NCBI GenBank assembly: GCA_030147845.1 | Contig: JASBUN010000035.1 | Location: forward strand, 1 to 64,000 | Direction of reading: 5' to 3' | Length of the DNA: 64,000 nucleotides | Origin: Gammaproteobacteria bacterium | Lineage (GTDB): Bacteria; Pseudomonadota; Gammaproteobacteria; JASBUN01 | Part shown: one piece after another, positions 1 to 6,543 of the stretch | Layout: each line of letters starts with the position of its first letter | Numbering within the stretch: position 1 is the stretch's first letter | Position numbers and translations under genes: made by a program | Notes under the pieces: generated by a model | What the model was told of the DNA's origin: nothing | The model's input: the letters and a program-made list of their open reading frames with translations, nothing else | Databases searched by the model: none

Positions 1-155
1 CCGGCATGACCAATCAGTGGTTAGAGAAACAGGGGCTCGTCTCGGTGAGAGATCGTTGGATCGCGTTTCACTATGCTTGACGAACCGCCCGGTGCGGACC
101 CGCATGCCGGGTGGTGTGGGGACTGGGGGTTAGAGACCCCCCCCGGTTACCCGAT
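1..155 (+). mobile_element. Group II intron, 3' end (domains V and VI), truncated by window start
   Basis: Directly after the maturase stop codon comes a strong hairpin at about 83-114 with the layout of group II intron domain V. A second C/G-rich stem follows (about 117-147), corresponding to domain VI, and the element appears to end at the CCGAT around 151-155. The order maturase tail, domain V, domain VI is the standard 3' end of a bacterial retrointron. The 5' part lies outside the window. The inferred 3' end is 7 bases beyond the stop codon of the leftward DUF4326 gene, so the intron sits right at the cassette border. The domain assignment is by eye from base pairing and family knowledge. 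Confidence 0.75.
3..80 (+). CDS. ltrA: Group II intron reverse transcriptase/maturase, C-terminal tail (partial)
   Basis: The reading frame entering the window at base 3 encodes a 25-residue tail with the pattern TNQWLEKQGLVSVRD followed by RWIAFHYA and a TGA stop at 78-80. This is the usual C-terminus of LtrA-type intron-encoded proteins, which reverse-transcribe and help splice the intron RNA. The frame is open to the window edge and the expected intron domain V follows at once, which supports the call. Nothing can be said about whether the missing part is intact. Confidence 0.75.
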   Translation, partial: GMTNQWLEKQGLVSVRDRWIAFHYA

Positions 156-162
156 TAGCCGA

Positions 163-756
163 TTATTTGTTATCATCTAGCGTATTGAGGTATTCCACTA
201 ATATATCACCGTGACATGCTGCAGGCTTACAATGACAACCAAGAGTTTTACCCTTTAACTCCAGAACATCTTCTTTAGTAAACTTCAAAAATCCCCTTTC
301 AAAATCATATTTGTACTTTTGGATGACCTTTTCACGACTACCATCGAACCCAATAGCGTATGGATTTCCCCATTTAGACCCTCTTCCAATATACACATCA
401 AATTTTTCGCCTTTGTCAATATTTACTACCTTTGTTGGTTCAGCATCGATAATTCGCGATTTTACGCCTGCTAGTTTTGTGTGCTCGATAAGGTCCGAAT
501 AGGATTTTCCGTCATTAAATATGATAGCGTGCGTGATGCCTTCGATGTGATTCACATCAACATGACTTGGCGTATCTATAAGTCGCATATCTGATGAGAA
601 ATATCTAGAGATAAATTGGTTATCATCCGCAATAAAGGCGAGATGGAACGCGGAAAGGCCCGACAATATATTTGATACCTTTTCCTCAAACTTTCGGTAG
701 TTGGAAAAACCTTTAGGATATGCGACTAGAACAGTTGGCGCTTGATGAATGCTCAT
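163..756 (-). CDS. SLOG-like domain fused to DUF4326
   Basis: 197 residues. The C-terminal half (about 105-197) is a DUF4326 domain: YIGRGSKWGNPY near 122, then LGCHCKPAACHGD and VEYLN at the end, with Cys/His residues that could bind metal or act in catalysis. The N-terminal half has the layout of a Rossmann-like SLOG domain (DUF2493 style): a short strand with YPKGFSNY, an IADDN segment, and HAIIFNDGKSYSDL before an IID strand. SLOG domains bind nucleotide-derived ligands in predicted conflict systems; the exact function of DUF4326 is unknown to me. The start ATG overlaps the stop of the DUF488 gene by four bases (ATGA), so the two are translationally coupled. The gene is AT-rich compared with the rest of the window, which suggests transfer. 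Confidence 0.75.
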   Translation of the reverse strand: MSIHQAPTVLVAYPKGFSNYRKFEEKVSNILSGLSAFHLAFIADDNQFISRYFSSDMRLIDTPSHVDVNHIEGITHAIIFNDGKSYSDLIEHTKLAGVKSRIIDAEPTKVVNIDKGEKFDVYIGRGSKWGNPYAIGFDGSREKVIQKYKYDFERGFLKFTKEDVLELKGKTLGCHCKPAACHGDILVEYLNTLDDNK

Positions 757-1193
757 ATCAGATGTACCACTTCTATATTAGAACCCCAATACTGATTTAG
801 GTATTCGACAACTAGACGACGATGACAATGGTGCGGCTTTTGCTCACTGCATAGCAGGCACCCTCTATCAAGCAGCGGTTTGTCTATTGAACGCTCAATA
901 TTTCGCTGCGAGATCAAATTAAGGAATTTATCCTCATATGCCTCCCAAGTAATAATCTTTTTCTTATATGCATCTAAAATATCTTTTGTCGGAGCCAACT
1001 CCTTTAAATGAATATAATCAGCATCACATAAAGCACGTAAAAAGAACTTCAAGTCATCTCTCTTGGCAAAACCTGATAATTGAGAGATGTTATTCAAGCG
1101 AACATCTATAACACGAGCAATATCATTGCTTTTTAATAAATCAAAAAAGCGTTCCGCAGATTTCTGAGTAAAACCTACAGTATATGTTTCCAT
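753..1193 (-). CDS. DUF488 family protein
   Basis: 146 residues. The start, METYTVGFTQKSAERFFDLL, is typical of DUF488 proteins (YTIGH/F...), as are VIDVRLN near 29-35 and the C-terminal CLLCSEQKPHHCHRRLV motif. DUF488 members are uncharacterised; several occur in predicted nucleotide or defence contexts. It is the middle gene of a tight three-gene unit, 6 bases after the Dual-OB gene and overlapping the DUF4326 gene by 4 bases. Its C-terminal Cys-Lys-Pro-Cys-His-VEYLN pattern closely parallels that of its DUF4326 partner, so the two domains may be related or act on the same substrate (inference). AT-rich like its neighbours. Confidence 0.8.
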   Translation of the reverse strand: METYTVGFTQKSAERFFDLLKSNDIARVIDVRLNNISQLSGFAKRDDLKFFLRALCDADYIHLKELAPTKDILDAYKKKIITWEAYEDKFLNLISQRNIERSIDKPLLDRGCLLCSEQKPHHCHRRLVVEYLNQYWGSNIEVVHLI

Positions 1194-1199
1194 TGGAGG

Positions 1200-1907
1200 T
1201 TATTCATACCTTCTAGCGGTTTCAAAATAATCAGGAAAGCTATATATCCCATTTACCTGCATCCAATACCCAGCTCTTCCATTTGGTGCTTCATAGAAAC
1301 GACTCAACCCTATGCGCACATACACTTCATCCTGAGAATGAATAAGGCTATTCAAATCCATATAATTACCAGCTTCATTGTAATGATTTTCTGCGTAGCT
1401 GTGCAGACCAAGGTCTGTAACTGACAGAAAGCTATACTCCCTTCCAGAGGCATCAGTTATATGCGCTTTGATTTTGGTTTCGTTATATTGATCCTGAACA
1501 ATCCTAATCCCATTTGGCTCCGCCCTAATAGTTATCAATGATCTTTTTGGCGCCGATTCACGAGGTATGTGCTTGTGGCGATCTTCGAGCTCTACCGCAA
1601 ATCCTTCTTCAATTGTTTGATACGCAGAGCCAGAAAGTAAATTACGAAACTCCTCTGACTCACATTGGCCGTTGTACGTAAGGTTGCTGTAATTCATATC
1701 TTCGACATGAGGGGGATCTACATGCTGGGGCCTCGTGAATTCGCCTGCGAGAATAGCTCCTGGAAGCATATTAAGCTCTTTGCATCTATTTGCATTTAGA
1801 TAGGGCATAGGACGAATACATTGGCCGGTATCGGTGTCAATGCCAGCCGTACATAATATTTCTCTATTGGAGAATCTCGTTAGGTCCGTGATTATTATCC
1901 TGCTCAT
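1200..1907 (-). CDS. Dual OB-domain-like protein
   Basis: About 235 residues, first gene of the cassette. The N-terminus MSRIIITDLTRF, then CTAGIDTDTGQCIRPMPY and GAILAGEF, resembles proteins annotated as dual OB-containing domain. Those are predicted to be two beta-barrel folds that bind nucleic acid or a nucleotide. The C-terminal half has VYVRIGLSRFY and a WMQVNGIY strand. No catalytic motif is apparent. An ATG at 1922 is also in frame. I prefer the one at 1907 because an AGG sits 8 bases before it and the family usually starts at this point. Genes downstream are DUF488 and SLOG-DUF4326. The family name is from memory and less certain than the ORF itself. Confidence 0.65.
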   Translation of the reverse strand: MSRIIITDLTRFSNREILCTAGIDTDTGQCIRPMPYLNANRCKELNMLPGAILAGEFTRPQHVDPPHVEDMNYSNLTYNGQCESEEFRNLLSGSAYQTIEEGFAVELEDRHKHIPRESAPKRSLITIRAEPNGIRIVQDQYNETKIKAHITDASGREYSFLSVTDLGLHSYAENHYNEAGNYMDLNSLIHSQDEVYVRIGLSRFYEAPNGRAGYWMQVNGIYSFPDYFETARRYE

Positions 1908-1942
1908 ATGCTGTACCTGCATTTATCGTCTAACAGTAACCA

Positions 1943-1981
1943 GACGGAAACTGTCCGTGTTTAATCACGGACGTTGTCCGT
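1943..1981. promoter_or_regulatory. Palindromic operator-like site upstream of the AT-rich cassette
   Basis: A perfect inverted repeat GTCCGTG (1953-1959), a 6-base AT-rich spacer, and CACGGAC (1966-1972) lies 46 bases upstream of the preferred start of the Dual-OB gene. Further half-sites flank it: ACGGA at 1944-1948 and GTCCGT at 1976-1981. Four alternating half-sites in 40 bases are what a dimeric repressor site looks like. No regulator gene is encoded within the visible cassette, so the binding protein is unknown. Confidence 0.5.
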
Positions 1982-2555
1982 ATATTGCGCGCGGCATAAA
2001 CGGCAATACTCACACCGGCGAATCGCGAAAAGGCTAAACCAACAAGGTTGGCGCGCGCGTGAGCGGACGGCGTAGCGAAAAACATATTGTTGATATCGAG
2101 CCATAAGCGGCGCGATTGCGCACGCGCGCTCGTGGCGCATGTGTGTTAATGATGTTCGTGCCGCGTGGGCAGGGTGGTTGGTTCACGGCGGTGGCGTTTG
2201 GATCGCCAGTGTGCGGCAGTAGGCACGCTACCGCCCTGCAAAGCACCGAACTTCCGTGTTTCGCATGGTGGGTCCCTAATGCGATCTCGGTCCATAGTGG
2301 CAAAAAACCAGATGAATTAGAAGGGCTATGGGCGGCGGATATTTGGCGCGGCTGAAGCGCGAGCGGAGCAACCGGGGGGTGGGGTGCGAGAGGCGTTTCG
2401 GGCTACCCGTGGACGAAAAAGCCCGCTCGGGCCGGTCGCCGATGCTGCGGTTTGAGCCGTTGGGGCCTATAAAGATGGATTTTTGAAGTGCAGGGGGGCA
2501 GGTGGCAGGCGCCTTCGAAGGCGGGAAATCGAACGCTCGGTGGTTTGGGCGTTAT
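1982..2555. other. Gene-free region between the cassette and the REP cluster
   Basis: No convincing gene. Short open frames on both strands here have no recognisable motif and overlap each other. The base composition changes from AT-rich to GC-rich at about 1990-2040, marking the right border of the presumed island. An isolated GTAGGCAC at 2219-2226 resembles the head of the REP elements further right. Confidence 0.5.
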
Positions 2556-2818
2556 GCACGGATGAATCCGTGCCTACGTGGTTCGGTGTTATCGGGTACG
2601 CGACCGGGTAGCGGGAAGGATGCGGCGGGTCTAGTGGGCCGCATCCAACGCATCGAGCAATCCGGGTACCGTGAGATGCACGGATGAATCCGTGCCTACG
2701 TGGTTCGGTGTTATCGGGTACGCGATCCGGGTAGCGGGAAGGATGCCGCGGGCCTAACGAGCCATATCCAATACATCGAGCAATCCGGGTTCTGTGAGAT
2801 GCACGGATGAATCCGTGC
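2556..2818 (-). repeat. REP-like palindromes in a ~122-bp tandem duplication (three palindromes)
   Basis: The 18-base imperfect palindrome GCACGGATGAATCCGTGC occurs three times, at 2556-2573, 2678-2695 and 2801-2818, each followed by CCTAC or CTAC. Read on the minus strand each copy is GTAG, G, then the palindrome. That is the head-plus-hairpin layout of REP elements mobilised by RAYT (TnpA-REP) Y1 transposases. The first two palindromes belong to two near-identical units of 122 and 123 bases (2556-2677 and 2678-2800), differing mainly by small substitutions around the GGATGC segment. No RAYT gene is in the window. Confidence 0.7.
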
Positions 2819-2858
2819 CTACAGGGTGCTAGGTGTCGAGGTCGTGATCTGCGTGCAT

Positions 2859-2884
2859 GTAGGTACGCATGAACCAGTGCCTAC
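2859..2884. repeat. Degenerate REP-like inverted pair
   Basis: GTAGG at 2859-2863 and GCCTAC at 2879-2884 face each other across a degraded version of the same palindrome, 40 bases right of the third copy. It looks like an older or inverted member of the same repeat family. The rest of the stretch from 2819 to 2956 shows nothing else. Confidence 0.4.
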
Positions 2885-2956
2885 ACAAACCATGCGCGCT
2901 TACGTCTGTCGCCCAGTCGAGTTCGCGCGCCTCGGTCGCAGTCGATGCCGAAACGC

Positions 2957-3403
2957 TTATGGCGGTGAGTGAGTTGAGTCCGTCGGTGTTTCAGTCGAGG
3001 CGCTGCGGTCGCGGTCGATTACTTTGCGATCCCATATCTCTTTAACGGTGGTCGCCAGGGTTAGCGCGTCGAAGGGTTTTTTGATGACCTCGATGGCGCC
3101 CAGTTCGAGGTAGCCTTTGCGTTCACTGGCGCTCGCGCGGGCGGTCATGAAGATCACCGGCGTGGCGGCGCAGGTGGGTAGTTCACGCAGTTTGGCCAGC
3201 GTCGCCGGTCCATCCAGCCCCGGCATCATGACGTCGAGCAAAACCAGGTCCGGTGCCAGTTCGGGCACGTGACGCAGGGCTTCCTCGCCGGAAGCAAACG
3301 CGTGGACTTGGTATCCACCCATGCTCTCCAGGGCGAGCTGGGCGATATCGCGGATATCCACGTCGTCTTCGATCATGAGGATTTGGTGCAGGCCAGCGGG
3401 CAC
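2957..3403 (-). CDS. Single-domain response regulator (CheY-like)
   Basis: 148 residues, a lone receiver domain. Visible elements are the acidic pair in MIEDDVDI (about 10-16), the phospho-acceptor Asp in VLLDVMMPGLDGP near 57, Thr/Ser in VIFMTARAS near 85, and the Lys in VIKKPFDALT near 109. All the catalytic residues of a receiver are there, so it should be phosphorylated by a histidine kinase encoded elsewhere. No output domain is present. It starts at a GTG. It stands alone, between the REP region and the degP operon, so its partner kinase cannot be inferred. The C-terminal tail after 125 is Ser/Thr/Asp-rich and probably disordered. Confidence 0.85.
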   Translation of the reverse strand: MPAGLHQILMIEDDVDIRDIAQLALESMGGYQVHAFASGEEALRHVPELAPDLVLLDVMMPGLDGPATLAKLRELPTCAATPVIFMTARASASERKGYLELGAIEVIKKPFDALTLATTVKEIWDRKVIDRDRSASTETPTDSTHSPP

Positions 3404-3684
3404 CGGTCAGCCTGTCGGGTGTGTGTGCATGTTCATACTGTATACGTTATGCCGGGCCCCAGCGGCGGCGCAATCGAAAACAATTGTCACAACTCGCCGG
3501 GCGCGGCCGCTGCGGCAGCGCCACACCGCCAGGAAATACAGGGTCATTGAGCCGCCTATTGATACCCCGGCCGACGATGATGAGCGGATCGATTTCGGTT
3601 ACGGGCGCAAGTTGCCGCTGCGGCTAGCGCATAGCTGCCGCAAGCTGACCATGTGAACTGCCGCGCGAGCCGCGGTCCGGGCCG

Positions 3685-5052
3685 TCAGCGCAAGATCAGA
3701 AACAGGGCGTTGTCACCGCGACGGATATTCAACAGGATTTGTTGCGCGCCGGATTGCATGGCGTGCTTGAACTGCGCCACGTCGCGTACCTGCTGATGAT
3801 TGACCGAAACGATGACGTCGCCCTTGCGTAAGCCGGTTTGCCACGCCGGACTGCCCGGCTTTGAGGCGATAACGACGACGCCGCTGACGTTGCTGTATTG
3901 CGGCGAATTCTCCGGTATGTTGCCGAGCGTGATACCCGCCAGCCGTTGATCTACCGAGCCGGCGTCCAGTTTGACCAGCTTCTGTTGTGTGATGACCGGG
4001 GATAGGGTCATCGCTTTGCCGTTGCGCAGGATATCGAAACGGACCTTGTCGCCGACGCTGAGCAGACCGATGGTGTTACGCAGTTTGGATGCGCTGGACA
4101 CTTCGTGACCGTTGGCGGCGATGATGATATCGCCGGCCTTGATGCCGACCTTGGCGGCCGATGAGTTGGGCGTGACGCGCGTAACCACGGCGCCGGAACG
4201 CTGCCGGATGTGGAACGCCTGCGCCAACTCCGGCGTCAGGTTTTGTACCTGCACGCCGAGCAGACCGCGGCGCACATGGCCGTGTTTGATCAATTGGTCC
4301 ATGATCTGGCGCGCCATGTCGATCGGGATGGCGAAACCGATGCCGATGTTGCCGCCGCTGCGCGACAGAATGGCGGTGTTGATGCCGATCAACTGCCCAC
4401 GCAAATTGACCAAGGCGCCGCCGGAGTTGCCGGGGTTGATCGAGGCATCGGTCTGAATGAAGTCTTCATAGCCCTCGATGCCGAGCCCGGAGCGACCCAG
4501 GCCACTGACGATGCCCGAAGTCACGCTTTGGCCGAGACCGAACGGGTCGCCGATGGCGACGACAAAATCGCCGACGCGCAACTTATCGGAATCACCGACC
4601 GGCACGGCGGTGAGATTTTTGGCCGGGATCTGCACTACGGCGACATCCGATTCGGGGTCCGTGCCGATCAATTTGGCATTGAAGCGCCGACCGTCTTGCA
4701 GAATGACGGTGATCTTGTCGGCGCGCGTGATGACGTGGTTGTTGGTCAGCACATATCCCTTGGCGGCGTCGATGATGACACCCGAACCGAGGCTGTGAAC
4801 CTGCTCGGTGCGTGGCTGCTGCGGCATGCCGAAGAAGCGGCGGAACAGCGGATCGTCGAAGAACGGATCGCGTACCTGCACCTTGCCTTCGGTCGAGATA
4901 TTGACCACGCCCGGCACCACCTTCTGCAGCATCGGCGCCAGTGACGGCAGCAGTTGGCCGTTGACTTCTGCCGGAATGGCGGCCAGCGCGACGTTGCTCC
5001 CGCCGGCGCTGATCAACAGCAGGCAGGTCAGGGCGGTCAATACTCTTCTCAT
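3685..5052 (-). CDS. degQ: DegP/DegQ-type periplasmic serine endoprotease (Do family)
   Basis: 455 residues. It has an N-terminal signal peptide with cleavage expected near ALA-AIP, then a trypsin-like protease domain and two PDZ domains (about 250-340 and 365-450). The catalytic triad is visible as His106 (LTNNHVI), Asp136 (ESDVAVV) and Ser210 (INPGNSGGA). It degrades or refolds misfolded periplasmic proteins. The length matches DegQ/MucD better than DegP, since the Q-linker is short. The start codon follows the stop of the upstream hsp20 gene by 2 bases, so the two are co-transcribed. The paralogue (degP, degQ or mucD) cannot be fixed from sequence alone. Confidence 0.92.
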   Translation of the reverse strand: MRRVLTALTCLLLISAGGSNVALAAIPAEVNGQLLPSLAPMLQKVVPGVVNISTEGKVQVRDPFFDDPLFRRFFGMPQQPRTEQVHSLGSGVIIDAAKGYVLTNNHVITRADKITVILQDGRRFNAKLIGTDPESDVAVVQIPAKNLTAVPVGDSDKLRVGDFVVAIGDPFGLGQSVTSGIVSGLGRSGLGIEGYEDFIQTDASINPGNSGGALVNLRGQLIGINTAILSRSGGNIGIGFAIPIDMARQIMDQLIKHGHVRRGLLGVQVQNLTPELAQAFHIRQRSGAVVTRVTPNSSAAKVGIKAGDIIIAANGHEVSSASKLRNTIGLLSVGDKVRFDILRNGKAMTLSPVITQQKLVKLDAGSVDQRLAGITLGNIPENSPQYSNVSGVVVIASKPGSPAWQTGLRKGDVIVSVNHQQVRDVAQFKHAMQSGAQQILLNIRRGDNALFLILR

Positions 5053-5054
5053 AG

Positions 5055-5558
5055 TCAGTCAGCCTTTATATCGATTCGGCGGCGCATGGCAGCCGGAGTC
5101 TTGGGAAGACGTACATGCAGTACGCCGCGTCGATAGCGCGCTTTGGCACGCGAGTCGTCGACCGTTGCCGGCAACGGAATGGCGCGCTCGAAGGCGCCGT
5201 AGGCGCATTCACGAATATGATATGCGCCTTGCCGCTGCGTGCGCTCGATGCGCTTTTCGCCGCGCACCACCAGCATATCGCCTTGGGCAAAAAGCTCGAA
5301 GTCGTCCGATTCCAAGCCCGGCGCTTCCAAGCGCACGACGACCTCGTCGTCCTCATCGCGCACTTCGGCGGCCAGCAAGCCCCAGCGCGCGGCGCCGTCG
5401 ATGGCCTGATCGGCAACCGTTTGCATATCATCACGCCGGCCGGACGGTTGAAACCGCGTCAGCGCCTGGTCGGCGCGCTGCCGTAATTGTGTCCAACCTT
5501 CGGAGACCCAATCCCAGGCGCGCTCCAGTCCTTGCTGCAACTGATGCAATGTAGTCAT
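5055..5558 (-). CDS. Small heat shock protein, Hsp20/alpha-crystallin family
   Basis: 167 residues. The alpha-crystallin domain spans about 65-160, with VVRLEAPGLESDDF at its start and the conserved GVLHVRLPKTP near the end. The protein acts as an ATP-independent holdase for unfolding cytosolic proteins. The N-terminal 60 residues are rich in Gln and Trp and less conserved, as is usual. It is the middle gene of an hsp20-hsp20-degQ run, 113 bases after the first hsp20. Its ATG has a GGGAG sequence 6 bases upstream. The two Hsp20 proteins differ clearly from one another, so this is not a recent duplication. Confidence 0.92.
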   Translation of the reverse strand: MTTLHQLQQGLERAWDWVSEGWTQLRQRADQALTRFQPSGRRDDMQTVADQAIDGAARWGLLAAEVRDEDDEVVVRLEAPGLESDDFELFAQGDMLVVRGEKRIERTQRQGAYHIRECAYGAFERAIPLPATVDDSRAKARYRRGVLHVRLPKTPAAMRRRIDIKAD

Positions 5559-5671
5559 GGGGTGACTCCCGTAAACGTATTAAACGATTCGATCATGCGC
5601 TCCCGCAACCGCGCCGGACCCACCGTCCCTGGCGGGTCCGGACGCCCGCCGTCCCTGGCGTGCCCTGGTCG

Positions 5672-6118
5672 TTAGTGTTCCACCGCGATCTTGCGCGGCT
5701 GCAAGGCCTCGTGCTTGGGGATGGTGACTTCGAGCACGCCATTCTTGCATTTTGCCACGATCTTGTCGGCGTCGGCGGTGTCGGGCAGGCTGAATCGGCG
5801 CAGGAAGCTGCCGCGCGAACGTTCGACGCGTTTGTAGCCGTCCTGCTCGCTGCGGACTTCCGACTCACGCCGGCCGCTAATGCTGAGAATGCCTTTCTCC
5901 ATATGTACGTCGATATCGTTGGGGTCGACGCCGGGGATGTCGGCATGAATCAGGAAGCGTTCGTCCTCTTCCTTGATGTCGACCGCCGGCACCCAGTCGC
6001 TGGCGACGATATTGCCCTGCTCGTCGGTCATGCGCGGTGTGCGCTGTTCGAGCAAACGGTTGAGTTCGTTCGAAAACTGGTTGAACAAGGTCCAAGGTTC
6101 ATAGCGGGTCATAGCCAT
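5672..6118 (-). CDS. Small heat shock protein, Hsp20 family (IbpA/HspA-like)
   Basis: 148 residues from the ATG at 6118, which is preceded by GAGGAG 6 bases upstream. The frame stays open 26 codons further, but without a ribosome site. The alpha-crystallin domain covers about 40-145: WVPAVDIKEEDE, then ILSISGRRE, and the terminal GVLEVTIPKHE motif. It is a holdase chaperone. As first gene of the operon it lies just behind a sigma32-like promoter, which fits heat-induced expression. Confidence 0.92.
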   Translation of the reverse strand: MAMTRYEPWTLFNQFSNELNRLLEQRTPRMTDEQGNIVASDWVPAVDIKEEDERFLIHADIPGVDPNDIDVHMEKGILSISGRRESEVRSEQDGYKRVERSRGSFLRRFSLPDTADADKIVAKCKNGVLEVTIPKHEALQPRKIAVEH

Positions 6119-6174
6119 GGTCGTCTCCTCATGTGTTGAATGGGCGGAATCATCCGCCGTTGCGATACTCGATA

Positions 6175-6202
6175 ACATGAAGGCGCCGCAGCGCATTTCA
6201 AG
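6175..6202 (-). promoter_or_regulatory. Sigma32-type heat-shock promoter of the hsp20-hsp20-degQ operon
   Basis: On the minus strand CTTGAAA (6196-6202) is followed, after 13 bases, by CTTCATGT (6175-6182). The sigma32 consensus is CTTGAAA, 13-16 bases, CCCCATNT: the -35 element matches fully and the -10 matches 6 of 8. It would start transcription about 50 bases before the first hsp20 ATG. Between this site and the nrdJa promoter (6203-6387) I see one NrdR-like box and otherwise only AT-rich sequence. Confidence 0.65.
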
Positions 6203-6260
6203 AGCGCGGTTTGCACTCGATGGAGGACCGTTTGTCGGTTGGTGATGGTGTAGCGCAACG

Positions 6261-6276
6261 CCACAAGATATAGTGT
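6261..6276. promoter_or_regulatory. NrdR box, upstream copy
   Basis: CCACAAGATATAGTGT matches the NrdR box consensus ACACWATATATWGTGT at 14 of 16 positions. It lies 166 bases before the second, better box. NrdR is the (deoxy)ATP-sensing repressor of ribonucleotide reductase genes and usually binds pairs of boxes, although normally closer together. Confidence 0.5.
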
Positions 6277-6387
6277 TGGGTGTACCCGCTGTATGCGCCC
6301 GCCGTATCTGGCTGAAATTAAAAGAAATATTAATAACTATATGATTTTGTTGGTTAAAATTTAAACGAATTTACCCATCGAGACGGC

Positions 6388-6416
6388 TTGACAGTGCGCC
6401 AAGGTCTGCCTAATCT
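6388..6416 (+). promoter_or_regulatory. Sigma70-type promoter of nrdJa
   Basis: TTGACA (6388-6393), a 17-base spacer and TAATCT (6411-6416) form a near-consensus promoter. The expected start of transcription is around 6423, immediately before the downstream NrdR box. The 5' leader would be about 120 bases. Confidence 0.65.
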
Positions 6417-6426
6417 TGACGCCCAT

Positions 6427-6442
6427 ACACAATATCTTGTGT
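6427..6442. promoter_or_regulatory. NrdR box at the nrdJa transcription start
   Basis: ACACAATATCTTGTGT matches the NrdR consensus ACACWATATATWGTGT at 15 of 16 positions and sits just downstream of the predicted nrdJa -10 element. A repressor bound here would block initiation, which fits deoxynucleotide feedback on a ribonucleotide reductase gene. Confidence 0.75.
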
Positions 6443-6543
6443 ATTCCCGTTTTCGATATCCCTGCGGCACCGGATGGTGTCCGACACAAGGCGCATCGAC
6501 AGCTTAGAGCCTAATAACTACAGCAAAGGGGATCCGTCGCACG

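Noticed and set aside
2034-2687. Short open frames of 61-89 codons on both strands
   Set aside because: They overlap each other, have no motif, and follow from GC-rich sequence with few stop codons.
2556-2818. Possible CRISPR array in the repeats at 2.5-2.8 kb
   Set aside because: Only three repeats, spaced 122-123 bases apart, and the intervening sequences are near-identical rather than unique. This is a tandem duplication of a REP-bearing unit, and no cas genes are present.
4210-4944. Plus-strand open frame of 244 codons
   Set aside because: Antisense to degQ, which has a complete catalytic triad and signal peptide.
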